This document shows, piece after piece, positions 40,174-54,144 of a stretch of 64,000 nucleotides of DNA. Within the stretch, counting starts at the first letter, position 1. Every line of letters starts with the position of its first letter. Source of the DNA: Vespa crabro (taxonomy: Eukaryota; Arthropoda; Insecta; Hymenoptera; Vespidae); contig NC_060972.1 in assembly GCF_910589235.1 (NCBI RefSeq), positions 4,868,899 through 4,932,898 of the forward strand, written 5' to 3'. The notes under the pieces were generated by a model. The model was given only the letters and a program-made list of their open reading frames with translations, ran no database searches and had not been told where the DNA came from. Both the position numbers and the translations under genes were made by a program.

Positions 40174-43100
40174 TCATAGCGACAGATTCCAGATCGTAAA
40201 ATATCCAGCTAGATGAAATATTCGGCTCATGGAAAGAAGTTCTCGCTCTCGAGTAAGGAAGCTAGAAGGTAGAAGTAGCAACTATAGCATCGGAGAAGGC
40301 TGCTTGGGATTAAGATAAGCCAGGGGTACCAGTGAAAGCTTTCGAATAGTTTCCGGAAGCCCCGTTACGATAAAGCCTTCCAACCCGATACGCTCTCTAT
40401 TTTAAATTCTAATTCCGTCGCGAGCAGCCGCAGGACACAATGAGTAAAGGCGCGTAAAAGCAGGCGCAAGCACGATGCCGCTTCCTGGATCGAAACTATG
40501 ACCCTCGTAGGTCTGGCAAAAGCCGAGAGCTTTCCTACCCCATTCATCGAGTTTTCAAGCATCGTGACGAAGCGCCTAAGCCGTCACGCGTTTAATACGG
40601 CTCCCGTAAAGACGTTTAACATGCCGATGATAGATCGCCCGCATAAAATAGTACCCTATCCATTGGGAAAATATTTTATTTTCATTTTTCTCCCAGCATC
40701 CGAGGATACCCCGGTGAAATTGTTTTTATTTTTGATGAGAAAAGTTTCTTAAGATTTTCGACAATAGATTGTTTACACTCGCATTATCGCGATCGCGTTA
40801 ACGTTGACTCCGGAATGCAGAGTATTTCACCTTCGACAAGGGAATTCATGCAATAGATGCGAAGCCAAAGTCGAGAGCAAAGTCTTGCGCGTTCTAGTCC
40901 CCGCGGCGTTTCTATCCGCATCGATCGCTTCTATTCATAAAGCTAAAGCTTCGAGTTTCCAATTTGATCGAAACTCGGCTAATTCGTGGAATATTATCGA
41001 GGAATAAAAAGAATTACCGGCGAGCACTACGGAAATTCGCTAATTGCTAATTGATTTGATTTAAACCGAAGTGATTCATTCAAAATGATGCGCCGATTAT
41101 GAGTGCGCGCTTGCGTGTGATTATGTCTGTGTGTGCCTGTGTGGATTACTCAGCCGGCTTACGTTAATTTCAATCAATTATTGAAATTTTAATTTGTTAG
41201 ACGATTCGTGGTATCAGTACCAACTATCATTTTTTAACGTTGGATTTCGGAGCTCAACGTCCAGGCTCATACATTGTAACGACATATGTAGAATTATTAT
41301 TGAGAAATCGTAATATTTTTCAATGTCCATTTAAATATATGCAGGTACATCTTTTCATATTTTTATATTCCTTTCGTGTACTCTTCTAAACGAAATCGGC
41401 CGGTGGAAATGTAAAGGCACGCAAAGACGAGAGAATTTATCTTGATTTCGTGGCACATCGAGTCATAGCGATCTGACGATCTCGGCTATCGTCGAAATAT
41501 CTTCCTTCCATGTATCAACGTTTTAACAAAATGTATGTCTTCTAACGGAAGATCCACGTGTAGTAGTAGTCGATCGAAATACGAAGGAAGAGAGAAAGGT
41601 ACGTTTCTATTACGTTGCATTCGAGATAATTTTCTATGGCTTTTTCATATTACACAACTCGGTTATCTCGCTACGCTATTACCTCGTAATGTCGTGCTCC
41701 GTTACGATACGTAACGATAACGATATAATAATAGAACTGCGACATTGTGGTAGAGGAAATGTTATTACCAAGTTTAATATCGTTCGTAGATTCGTGCTAG
41801 CTAGTACACTCGAGCAAGAGTTACAAGGAAAATTCGACATTGATGCTTCGACCGTATGTGGGCCCCCTCTCTCTGCTACACTCGTGAATCAATGTAGAGA
41901 TCGGCATAGGAATGAGAGTTCTACTCTCAAAACTGCTTAATATGTTTTATATCGAATGATCGTCGCAAAGTCGATTAGATATACTCGATAAATATTTCGA
42001 TCGATATTTCCTTTCGTTCGTAATTATTTCATTTCACAACTTTAATCTAAATTCTAGTTCCTATCGGTATCGTCGAATGTCGGTGAAGCGACAACACCAG
42101 AGCCATTTTCGAGACGAGACACAAACTGTGTTTCGAAAATCGAGTTTGCCAGATTATTACTGTCCTAGATGTATCATCGTCGGCCAACTTTTACGTTAGC
42201 TCAAATAAATGAGATACCCTCATCCTCCTCCTCCTCCTCCTCCTCCTCCTTCCCTTTCGCTGGCGATCGCGAAGGTAGTGATAAAACGTTAATTAAGAGA
42301 CTGCCGTGATGTTCGTGAAAGCGATGGCGGTTGTCTGTCAGTCTTCGGAAGATTCATACAAAAGTTTGCCAACCGCATTTTACATGAACTCTTACTGTGT
42401 ATGATTAAAAGGAACAGGGCATGGTGCAGGCTCGCGGAAAGTATATCCAAAAGTAGGTTAACAATTACACGCTACCATTATTTAGCGTGATCAAAAATTT
42501 CACATTTATTTGGACAGAAAAATATATTCCGTTACAACGTTCTTTTTTTCACGAAAATCGTCACGTTTTTCTTTCTTCCTATCAAAAGTAAGTAAATACG
42601 CGGAACCTAGATACGCTTCGATATTATTTAAGTCGAATGACTACATAGAAATAGAATCTATATTAAACGTATTACCAATCTCCAATTTTTCACTTAAGTA
42701 AGCTCTCTTATCGTCGAATCGATGACAACATGGTTAAATTCTTTCCTCCTATAATCCAATTTTAAAGAAGTTAAAACGTAGAAGACTCGATTGTCTTGGA
42801 TAGTGGATAGGAAAATGAAGAAAATAATAATCGATTAAGAGCATACGTGCTGCTTCTTTTTCTTTTTCTTTTTTAAACGAACTCAAAAATACTGGCTGCA
42901 AGTTTGCCTTTTTAATTCATTATTTCATTCTTTTGAATATACATTGCGCGACTTCACATTAGCCACTTACGGTAACCCACGGATCTCGTACGCACGGTAA
43001 CGTTACAACGTACCGAGTGTACAATGTGTCGTACGAACGTAATACCGTCGCTTAAAATTTCTCATTGTAATATAATATAATACCGGCATACTGCAGTTTA

Positions 43101-44509
43101 CTATTTACCGCAACGCGCGATGCAACGCACCATAGTCCAAAAGGCAAAACATGGGCGCGCACGGGCGCCCAGTCCACATATACATATATGAAAAGGAAGG
43201 GAGGAGAGTGAGAGAGGAATTCATGAAATGCAATGCATTCTACGCGGTAAAGAGGACATTTCGACGAGCACGGTATACCACGTAGCGTCACTTCCTATGT
43301 ACGAAAATGAGAAGAAAATAAATTACGCGTATAACGAAATAGAGACTATTTCGAGGTATACCGTTAAAATGAAAGTAGCAGCTGGTTAGCAAACATTTTT
43401 CAACAAATATTGGAATTTATAACACGTATGGATTGAGTTGCGTCCATTGAAGCATTCGATAAGTGAAAAGAATAGGAAATTAAGTGAACGTGAGATAAAT
43501 AATTCGTTTCGTAATCGGAGATGCCCCATTGAATGTTGCAGGTCGCATGGCTGCGAGCCTCCGACCAGACGGTTCTGACGGTCCACACGAGAACGGTGAC
43601 GCACAATGCGCGTATCTCGGTCTCCTACGAGACCGGCAGTAATTCCGGCTCCGGTGCTACGTCCGGCGCCTTCGGTGTGACAGGAAGTAGCCAAGTTACG
43701 GAGGAAGTCGTCAATGGCACGTGGCGCTTGCACATTCGTCAGCTGAAGGAGTCCGACAGGGATTGCTACATGTGCCAGATCAACACCAGTCCAATGAAAT
43801 CCGAGTTGGGTTGCGTCGACATACTTGGTGAGATCCTTTCAATCACTATTATTTTCTCTTTCCATGTTTTTCCACTGTTTCCTCTTTCTTTTTTTTCTTT
43901 TTCTATTATTGTGAAATTTTTGTTTGACGATACAGCACGGATAAAATTTCCATCTCTAGCTTAATGAAAGGAAAAAATAAAACCTATCTACCGTACACTA
44001 CCTGTATGTACGTTTCTCTTGTCGAGAAAAGAGGATTTCACTAGATTTTTTCTTTTTTTCTTTTTTTCTTTTTCTTTCTTTTTTTCCTTTTTTTTCCACA
44101 AATCTGAAAAGCTCGGTCCAAGTTTCTCTTTTGGATACCAATCGATCGTTTCTTTTCCTATTTCCTTAATCCGTAACTTTTTGAACCAGTCGGATTTGGT
44201 AAGCGGAACTTTCTGCGAAGTCGCTCCTCATCCGCGCCTTCTCTCGCTCTTTTAAGTCCTTTACGTTGAGCAAACATTTGCGTTCGTCGACGCGGTATGA
44301 TCACCGTAAACTCTTTTTGACATTTCGAGCCTTTCACTCACAAAGGAGTACTTACCTCTTTATTTTACTAAAAAGCTCTTCTTTCCTTTTAATATTTTTC
44401 TTTGTAATTACGAGTCCATGCTGATAAGAAAGTTGCAATTCACGGCTCACCAATCTCGTTACGTATCCAAAGTTACGTGACCGTTTAAATTTGCCCTCCA
44501 TGAGAGATC

Positions 44510-44567
<58 letters not shown>

Positions 44568-46640
44568 CTCCTCCTCCTCCTCACCCTTTCTCTCTCTCGG
44601 CTAATTTATAACCTACGTTTGTACGATCTTTATATAACGTTAAAATAAGTGCTCTAACGATAGAGTAAAGAAACGTTTCCTTCGCGCAACGCGAAAGTGT
44701 GAAGAATTTAAGCGATCGCGTGCAAACTTTGCGGTAACTTGAACGTTTACGTATAAAGCTTATATGGAGCGAGAAATGGTATGGTAATTTGACGATCAAT
44801 TTTTCTACCGCGAATATGAAAGTAATTTGTTCGGCAGTGGTATGAAATCGTTAGTCGGTTTCCGTACGGATAATGGCTTACTATTGGCGACGTTGATTTA
44901 TAGGCGATTAACTCCTTTTAATGGAAATCATTTCTATTGCCATTCAATTATTGCCTCGTGGAATAAGCTTCGACAAAGTTTCCTAACAATTTCTAATAAT
45001 TCGTATGATTTTATAATGACGTATAACTCGAATGAATATTAATATAAATATCTCATACGCAAAGTATGTAATCGTCCAAGGTGAAAAAAAGATCGTACAC
45101 TTTTATTTCTTAAAATATCGAAGGTCATGCTTAATACTTATTCATGACCCATGACTAATAGTTCGAATTCAGAATGACGAGTCTATCTCTCGAATGGAAA
45201 TAATCTCGTACACGAATAAATATATCGGGATATTAATTTTCCTTCGACTCGAAACGGTTCGTTGAGTCGGCTCAAATCGACGCCGGTGACAGAGCAAATC
45301 ATCGTGAATTTCAGAACGGTCGTCGTTTTCAAGTGAGGGGAAAATAATTTCTTCGTCGAGAGAACGGTGATTTCTCGGCTGAGAATTTAATAAATGCGAT
45401 CGACAGAATTTCTTCTCTCTACCTCTCTTCTTTTTCTTTTCTCTTTTTCCCCCTCATTCCTTTTTATTCCTTTTTTCTTTCCAAAAGCGTTGCATTCGCG
45501 CAAGACGAGCGCATACGTAGGCCGACTTCTCTCGGTAAATTATTTCCTTTTATTGCCACCTGGGACGAGGAAATATTATATTTTTCTCGGAAGAAGAAGA
45601 CGGAGAAATATTTTTCTTACGATGTCCCAACGTCCTATACCTTCCAACGAGAATTTCTACCACTCACTGAGTTCACATAATCGTTCGTTTTACATAAATA
45701 TGCGTGGATGAGATCATGCGTTTATCAATTTTCAACGTTCTCTAATTTTTCATGATTTCTACTAGATTTATAAATATATCGTTATAAAGTTTATTACAAA
45801 GGAAAGATTCGATGTAATTGATACGATTTTAAAAGAGAGATCAAAAAGAAATTCGATTCTCTCAAGAAATCGGTTATAGGATAATAATGCGCGAAGCAAA
45901 TTTACTATTGCAAGTTTCATTAGCTTTTATGAGGACGTACACACAGATATGATTGAGAATCAACCGCGAAATAATATACTTAGTTTTCTCAATACCTTAT
46001 TATCGCAAAAAAGCTGTGTGGCGAAGAAATGACTCGGGGACTTCCCTATAAAAAATATCATTATGATTAATGGCTTTGCTTTTTTCTATGGCCAATTGAT
46101 TATCTCTTTTCTTTACGGGAACTTGATCGATCGCTGTCACGACCTCGAGGTTAGGGCCAGCGTAAATTTCTTGAATTTTAAGCTCGATTCTTTTCATTCG
46201 CGTGAATCTGCCGGTCGGATGGTGGGTGTACTTTTTATTATGCAAAGGAGACAAGATAGTACTTTATTTTCTCTTGTTACATTAACGTATAAAGAGTACG
46301 ACGTATATCTATCCTTGGTTGGCCGACTTTGTTGGAGTGCATCGAATTAGGGTAGATAAGTACTCGTCGTCTGACTTAGCCAAGATGTTTTGCACTTTCT
46401 CAATCTTCTTACATTACGTTAAACCAACGATCATGGTCAACGGTGATAATTATTACGATCTTGGCTCGGCTTAGCCATTAACTCTTAACTCTCCACTTCA
46501 TCTTTATCTCCGACGAAGCTGAATCGAGTCTAATTATACCAGACTACATATTAACGACTATCTCATTACGAAGTTCCTTCTCGAAAGCTGACGGCTTGTA
46601 AGGGTTTACTTTCGTTCTCTTCCTCCCTCCCTCCCTCCCG

Positions 46641-46707
<67 letters not shown>

Positions 46708-48921
46708 CTTTACCTGCTCTCGAAACTTTATTAAAGTACCTCTCATTTTTCCGGTTCATGGTTTCATCCCAACTGAAAAATAATGGAAAGATATACAGGA
46801 ATTTTTTGAAGATACTATAATTATGATAGCTATACGAGAGAAAGAGCGTGACGAAGCTATTTCGGGAATAGTCAGCCATCGTTAATTCATTTTTCGCGAA
46901 CGAAAATCGATCGGACGCTTCCCAGCCTGTAAGTTCGGCTAACGTCCCACATTTTGTGTAATCAATCATCTCGGGCAGTAGACACTGACCCCGCGTGTTC
47001 TTCGCGTGGGTAAATTACGGTATGTAACAACAAAAAGAAAACGAAGGAAAAACAGAAATAAAGAAAGAGAGAGGGGGGGGGGGAAGAGAGAAAAAAGAGA
47101 AGAAAAAATAAAAGAAAAAGAAGAGAAAAAGAAAACGAAAAATATTGCTTTCGCATATAAGCTTTTTGCTCATCTCTCTTCCTTCCTACGAGTTATTAAA
47201 AAATAATTCTTTTCTTTATTACAGTTCCACCGGACATAGTATACGGAGGTGAGACCACCGCGGATCTAGCAGTTTCGGAGGGTGACAACGCGACCTTGAG
47301 CTGCAGAGCAACCGGTCGACCAACTCCGAGAGTGTCATGGCGACGAGAGAAGAACGAGCCCATTTTCATAAGGGCCTCTTCTACTGGTATTTAATGAGAC
47401 TATAAAGCCTCGAGAATATTTTCTCGAAGCTCAACCGGGCCTTTTCTTCTTTTTCTTTTTCCTTTTTCTCCTCCTTCTTGCTTTTCTTCTTCGTGCCACG
47501 AGAGAGTCGCAGAACGAGAAGAAGGTTTAATTTTGTTTGCCTCGGCTTACCGCCTTACCGCCTTTGCGAACCGTCTTTTCCTCTCGTGGTCCAGACCATC
47601 GTCTTACTTCTCCTTTATTTCTCGTCTCTCGTTCTTTCAACGGTCTACTCTATTCTTACGTTTATTTCCTTTATTTCGTAACGATCGCATGCTTTCTCTG
47701 TGCTCAACGCGTAGATCTCTTCCCTAGCTCAAGCACAAAGCACGGCGACGTATTTATTCTCGTTCATATTAAAGCTCTCTCTTTCTCCCTCTCTCTCTCT
47801 CTCTCTCATGATTTCTTTCTCCTCTTTTGCACGTCCGTACGCCATGTTTCTTCGATATCGAATTTTCAATATATTAGGTAGTTACGCTCTTGCCGATGCT
47901 TTTTGCTCGAATATTTAATTTTTATTCGTACGAAGAGGCGAAAATTATTTATTTGGTTTAGAAAAATTTTACGTGGTCAATAGAGATCGTAGCTCGTGCT
48001 GCTCGTGCTGTAATTAATGAAGATACGATAGGTATGTATCATATCGGAATGCAATAAGATGAACTTAAAAACGATATAACACTTTAATACTTGAAACTTT
48101 TCGAGGTTCGAGCTTATTGATTAGCACCAAAAAAAAAATCTTTCTCATTTTTGATCCAATATAACTCTATCGGACATGTAATATTTAGTGGATATCAGTC
48201 ATCAACAATGAACTTGTTTTCGGATATTTTATTCATATTCTAAAAGCAGAACATTTTTTTTTACATCGAACGTAGCTCGCATTAACAAAGACTCGCCTCT
48301 TTTCGCGCAGCTATTTTCCATATTTCCTCGATATCGAGACTTTGACGTAAATCGAGTTTCATCGAGAAAGGCAACTTTTTACAGGCGGATATTCGGAGCT
48401 CCCTTTATGCTCACGTTCGATAGCCGTTTATTTACAACTATAATACATATTTCTTTGAAAAGTTTTCGCGGCTTCAGGAATGCATCGTGAATGTTTTTAG
48501 TAGCCGAGAACTTATCTCAAGAAAGAATATATATGTTTTCTCGGTAGCTACAATGAGAAGCAATAATAATGTCTCTTGGAATATCCTTTTCATTTTTTTC
48601 GATTTTTTCTTATTCACGGTGAAAAGAAAAGAAAAGAAAAGAAAAGAAAAAAAAGAAAAGCAATAAAACACATCCAAGTACTAAGCTTTATTATTAGACA
48701 TTTTTTACGGAAGAAGATTCTGACTCGTGTAGGCGGTAAAGCACCGTCTGGGTAGCCAAAATATTAAGGGTTCGTGCAACGATCTAGCGATATTAATAGG
48801 GTAATTAGTTGATAGTCCTCGAGAGAACCGATGGGAAGCAGGTGTGCAAGGAATATGCACTCACGCACCGCATGCATCTCTTTGGAGTCTTTGCACGATC
48901 GAGTCAGCGACTGCAAGTTCT

Positions 48922-48959
<38 letters not shown>

Positions 48960-49085
48960 GCCGCAGCAGAGAATTTCATCTAACGGCTGTACCAAGTATA
49001 CCGGTTTAATGTCGATAACGTATTCTTCTGTGTGAACATTGTTGCATAAGTATCTATCGATCGAAGCATGGGACGTTTCCGTTTT

Positions 49086-49122
<37 letters not shown>

Positions 49123-52100
49123 ATCAGCAAAAACAAGAGAAAAGGCGTCTTATCTCACTGCTCGATCGTGAGTCGTTCGTCGAATATAAAAATTGTTTTC
49201 CCGAGGCGATTGACTGTCACCTGTCGAATTATTTTTTCCGCGAGAGGCACCGTCTCCTCTTTGAAACGACAAAATGGATAGAATAAGAAAAAGAGAAAGA
49301 AATGTGAAAAGAAGTAAACAACTGAACAAGGGAAAGAGCCTTTCGCGAAGTAATTAAAAATAAGACAAAATCTGACCAAATCTGACCGAGTTTTCTCGTT
49401 TCGATACGATTCCGTCAATAATTCGGTAATACCTCCGGTAACGCTCATTGATTATTTTTTAGCTCGTTCATCGTGATATATTCGTTTGAACGAATTCGAA
49501 ACAGGCTCGGTCGTTCGCTCGTGCGGTAACGAAGTGTAACGAGGATAAATAAAACAGAAGGAGGGAGAGAAAAATAAAGAAAGAAAGAAAAACGGAAAAC
49601 TATGAAGAAGAGTTTGCGTCTGGAAATATAACGATGCAGCATCAGTTGGATGGTCACCTTCTTTATTTCTTGACATTTTATTACGTCTCGCTGACCCATA
49701 GCGAAAACGTTGCCTTCAACCCGAAAGTACTTGTTTCTTTTTTTCTAACTGCTACGTACATACGTACACTTTCCTTCCTTTTTCTTTTTTTTTTTTTTTC
49801 TATCAGACAAATTGGATAATTGGATGATACTTGTTTATACGAAGTAGAGAAACGTGCACGCTTATTTTTGTATGAGCGTAAGTTCATAGCGACTAAAAAA
49901 AAAAAGGAAAAAAAAGGAAAAAAAAGAAAAAACAAACAAAGAAAAAAAGAACAAAAAAGAGAAAGAAAGAAAAAAGGAAATGGAGAGAGAAGCTAATTAG
50001 TGTCGTGAAATGTGGCACGCGGGACGTATGTAAATTAGAAGTGAAAACAGTTTTCTTTCAAGAATAGCTTACATTCGAATAATGGCCTTTCCGAATAATC
50101 AAAAACTTTACTCGACGCCTCGTCTCGCTTAGTTAAGAACAGTTTTGAATAATTCAATTGCACTTGAATGTGACACCGTTGGAAAAGTCAACGACGAATG
50201 CTCGCTCGTGTCAGTGTATCACGTAAATTCGAGATATGTAGATCATCTCAGAGCGATTTGCGTTAGGATAATACGTTTTACGATTTTGATAAGGAATCGG
50301 CTTAAGAAGTTTCGTACGAAAGATAACTCTTCCATTTGTATCTATTTGTATTTTTTTTCTTTTCTATTCTCCCGACCGCCCTCCCCCCTTTTAAGTTTAC
50401 AGTTAGAGAAACGAAATATATTGCGTGAATTCTTTTAAAATGTAATAACACAATGTGTCGATCCTTTCTTTGCCCGATCGTTCGTTAAATGAACGTTTTA
50501 TTATTGGAAGAAAAAATGTAACGACACAAAATTTGTCGTAAGGGAATATTTTTCTTTTTGTTTCTTTTTCTTTTCTCAAAAGACATGGCAAGAGAAAAAA
50601 TGTAGCCATTATCGCTTCCATCAATGTAACTCCCAACGATTTATCGTCATTCATTGAACATTTATATCGTTCGCCATGCTTCGAGTTCTGGACTGCTCGG
50701 AAACGGAGAATGTCTGCGTTGAACAGCCGATATAAACTCCGTACTTGCCGCGATAAACGCAAAACCACGGACGTACGTCGTTTCAACTTTTTATCGCCTT
50801 AGGTAGATACTTTGTGCTTCCGTGGCGAAACTAGGGGAACTTTTCGAAAATTATCTCGATTCCTTTATATCGTTCTACTGCCTTTGCGTGGGATTCTTGA
50901 AAACGAACGATCGTAAATCTTTAGCGAGGAGAGATGGAAAATCCGGTGAAACGGAGCCTATTCCTACGCATTTTAAAATATTAGAGGAACATAATTCGAA
51001 AGGAAGGGAAACGTTTCCCGAGGTAGAGGATATCAAAGAGCAAGGAAAAATCTTCATATTCGTTCGGTGCGTCTATTTTCAACGTTGTAAGTGCGAAAAT
51101 AATTTACAAGAAGAAGAGCAAAAGAGAAGAATCAAGGGTCGGTTATCGACGGGTCTTTTTTGCGCGATATTCCAGTGCCAAGGAAGGCTCGCGAGTCAGG
51201 TAGGTGCAAAGTCGAGAGGCAGAGCATTTTCGAACGTGAGTACACAGATTGGATGTAAGAACAGAGAGGAGTGGGTATAACGAGGAAGGTCGTTGAATCA
51301 AGTTCCACTTCTTGAACTCTCTCTTCGAAGACGGTTGGTTGGTTGGTGGGTTTACGTGGAAGAAGAATAGAAGGGGAAGGTGCTGGATGATGTTCGAGCG
51401 TGTGGTAGTACGCCCGTTCGAAGGAGAAACAGAAGGGAGAGAATCCTCTTGATGGTACTTGTAGCAGCCCAGTGTGTACGAACGTCTACCGCGGCTTCGG
51501 GCTGTGTCTTGAAAAGTAGAACTAGCTTGTGTCTTGGTGTGTACGAGCTAAAACGTGTAACAATAAGACGCAAAGAAGAAGATGCACATACATAGATGAA
51601 CGCAACGATAGTCGCTAGGAAGATAGTTGTTCGAGTTGGCAAAACTTTGGCCGACGTAGTTTTCCCTTAACCCGTCCCTCCCTCCCTCCCTCCCCCCCCC
51701 CTCTCTCTCTCTCTCTCCTCCAATTCCTCTCTTTTCTTGCAGCTAAAGTATTTTTCAGTACGGCCTTATCAACGTTTTCCTTTCAAAGGATGAAACCACA
51801 GATGGCAAAACCAACGATGCCTCCTTATTCACTCTCTCTCTCTCTCTCTCTCTCTCCCTCCCTCCCTATTTATCTATCTATCTATCTCCCTCTTGCGCCT
51901 AAGTTTTGCGCGCGCGCGAGTAAGCTTCTCCTCTACCCTACACCGTCTTTCTTACGAGCTCGGCAAACTCGTTAGCGCTCGCTCACTTAGCGAACTCGTT
52001 AGAGCTGCCTAAGTAGTGAATTAAGCATATATCTTTCTCGTCTCTTCTTCTTTCACTTCTAGTGTTTGCGCGTTTAGTTTTGCTCCTGGTACTCTGCCTC

Positions 52101-54052
52101 GTACTCCTTCGTCTTCGTCCTCGAAGCTTTTACTTCTTAGCTTTCGAAACTTGAGATTTGCTTTATTGAACTAGTTCCACTAGTTATCGAGAAAGATATC
52201 ATGTTTTTTCAATAACACGTTTCTAAATACATATGTAGGTAAAAAGATTCGAATCACTAGTTTTTATTATAGACAACAATTTTAGCGTGGCTCTACACGT
52301 TTTTGTTATTCTCGAGAAATTGCAACAGTTTGTTTTTTCACACGTAAATGTTTTCGTCTAATTTCGCATGCATCCAGCCTTAATGAGCGCAAAATCGGAT
52401 AATGAAAGTTTGCAAACAGATTGAATTTTTCATCGGGCCAACGAGGTATATCGAAATGGTTACATTTACGGCGATTATTTCTGTATTCGCGTCGATGCGA
52501 TGTTAAATCGGTACGGATCGATGCCATGACGCTTTATCGTTATTAATTCCTCTTTTAACGTGCGTTATCATTAACGTGCGAATTTCGAAAACGCACGAGC
52601 GCCGAAGATCAAAGTCGATTTATCGATATTTTTAATCATTTTTTTTTCTCTCCTCTCGTTCTTTCGTTTTCCGCCAATTATTCAACGCACACAGAAACAC
52701 TTAACATGAAAAGAATTAATACAAAAAGGGTATAATCGTGCGATCGCTCGCCAATAAAATTACCGTCACGTACTTTAGTCGTTTAACGCGCTAACGTATT
52801 CCGTTTCGCGGACTCGCGGTCGAGTCGCTTATATTAACGGGAGAACGTTTATATCTACGTTTCATGAGGAAGTTGGGCCAATTACAAGGAGGTGTCTTTA
52901 TCTCGCTTCATCTTGATGGTGTTACTAACGGTACGAAAATATATTCAAGACATATAGCGAGAAAAGTCGTACGTCTTTTCAAGTATTACATGATGACTCC
53001 GATTATCGTTAACGACCTATGCGGTCGTATGTCCTTAAATTATATTAATTCTTTATTGGTAATGAAATTTTAATCGAGGGAGAAATAAAAAATGAATTGC
53101 ACGTATGCAGCTCGAAGGATGACGTGACATTCGAGAATCAAAAGAAAAGAAAACTAAAATGAAGATTGTCGAAACGACTTCAAGCGACTTTCCTAAATCT
53201 TTTTGATCTTTCGACTAGTAACTCCGAGTAGTAACGAGTTACGTGACTAGTCAAATATATCTCTTATCTTATCGGTGATAGAGAGTTCAAAGAGAGTAAG
53301 AGAAAAAAGGGGGTTAACGTTCGATCGATGTTAAGGTAGGAGGAAAAGAAAGGTATGTTAAGGTAGGAGGAAAAGAAAAAGAAGAAGGAAAAAATGGTAA
53401 AAGATGAGAATAAGGGGTTGGTTTTGGAATGGTAGAGAAGGGATTGGTATTAAAGACGAAAGGAAGGAAATACGACGCGACAGTAACGTTTTCTTACGTG
53501 CGCGCAGGTGGAAGCACTTTCGAGAAGCACGAGAACTACAACGGTTCCCTCCTGCAATTCCATCGCGTCGAGAGACGACAAATGGGGGTGTATCTCTGCA
53601 TCGCCAGCAACGACGTGCCGCCGGCCGTTAGCAAGCGAGTGATGCTCGCCGTGAATTGTAAGTTCCCGTTCCTTTCTTCTCTCTGATTTCCGATCGTGAC
53701 CTCTCTTTTCTACCGCGAACTTTCTACTTACGGACGTATGTACGTACATACATACATACCTATGTATGTACTATACCTACGTACGAGAAGAACGAATTGT
53801 CCTCCTACAATCGTTGCTTTGTGTTTGGATTGCGTGGGTGTCTTTGTGTGTATATTTGTGTGTATATTTGTGTGTGACGTAACGACCTGGCACTGCGGAA
53901 ACGACGCGTCCGTGCAAGGTGGAAGACGCTGACCGTCGACTTCGACCAAACTCCCTTCCACCCTTACCCTTTATCCCACGATCTCTTTATCGATCACCTT
54001 TCGAATTCTTTCCTCTTCTTTTCCATTTTTTTCTTCTAATGTCGCCTTTGAA

Positions 54053-54144
<92 letters not shown>

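Larger units (their letters stand above)
38866..43541 (+). other. DIP intron 2 (4.7 kb)
   Basis: Flanked by GTAAAC and TTGCAG. It holds a (TA)n tract at 39778-39831, a GA tract at 40146-40173, a (CTC)n at 42224-42250 and a non-repetitive stretch around 40200-40640 of higher GC. No exon was recognised. Confidence 0.7.
43828..47224 (+). other. DIP intron 3 (3.4 kb)
   Basis: Flanked by GTGAGA and TTACAG. It contains long CT arrays (44514-44582, 46621-46704) and a G11 run in a purine tract (47073-47083). No exon was recognised. Confidence 0.7.
47387..53507 (+). other. DIP intron 4 (6.1 kb)
   Basis: Flanked by a weak GTATTT donor and GCGCAG acceptor. It holds several CT arrays, an AAAAG repeat and purine-rich A/G tracts. 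A 152-codon open frame at 50822-51280 begins with GTG rather than ATG and shows no motif. Confidence 0.7.

Noticed and set aside
43386..43733. 115-codon minus-strand frame
   Set aside because: Antisense shadow of DIP exon 3, which has a clear Ig protein on the plus strand.
48720..48790. tRNA-like stretch with GGTAAAGCACCGTC and GGGTTCGTGC
   Set aside because: I could not fold a complete cloverleaf: no matching acceptor stem and the T-loop is off consensus.
50822..51280. 152-codon plus-strand frame in DIP intron 4
   Set aside because: It begins with GTG, has no recognisable domain and lies inside an intron of a gene transcribed the same way.
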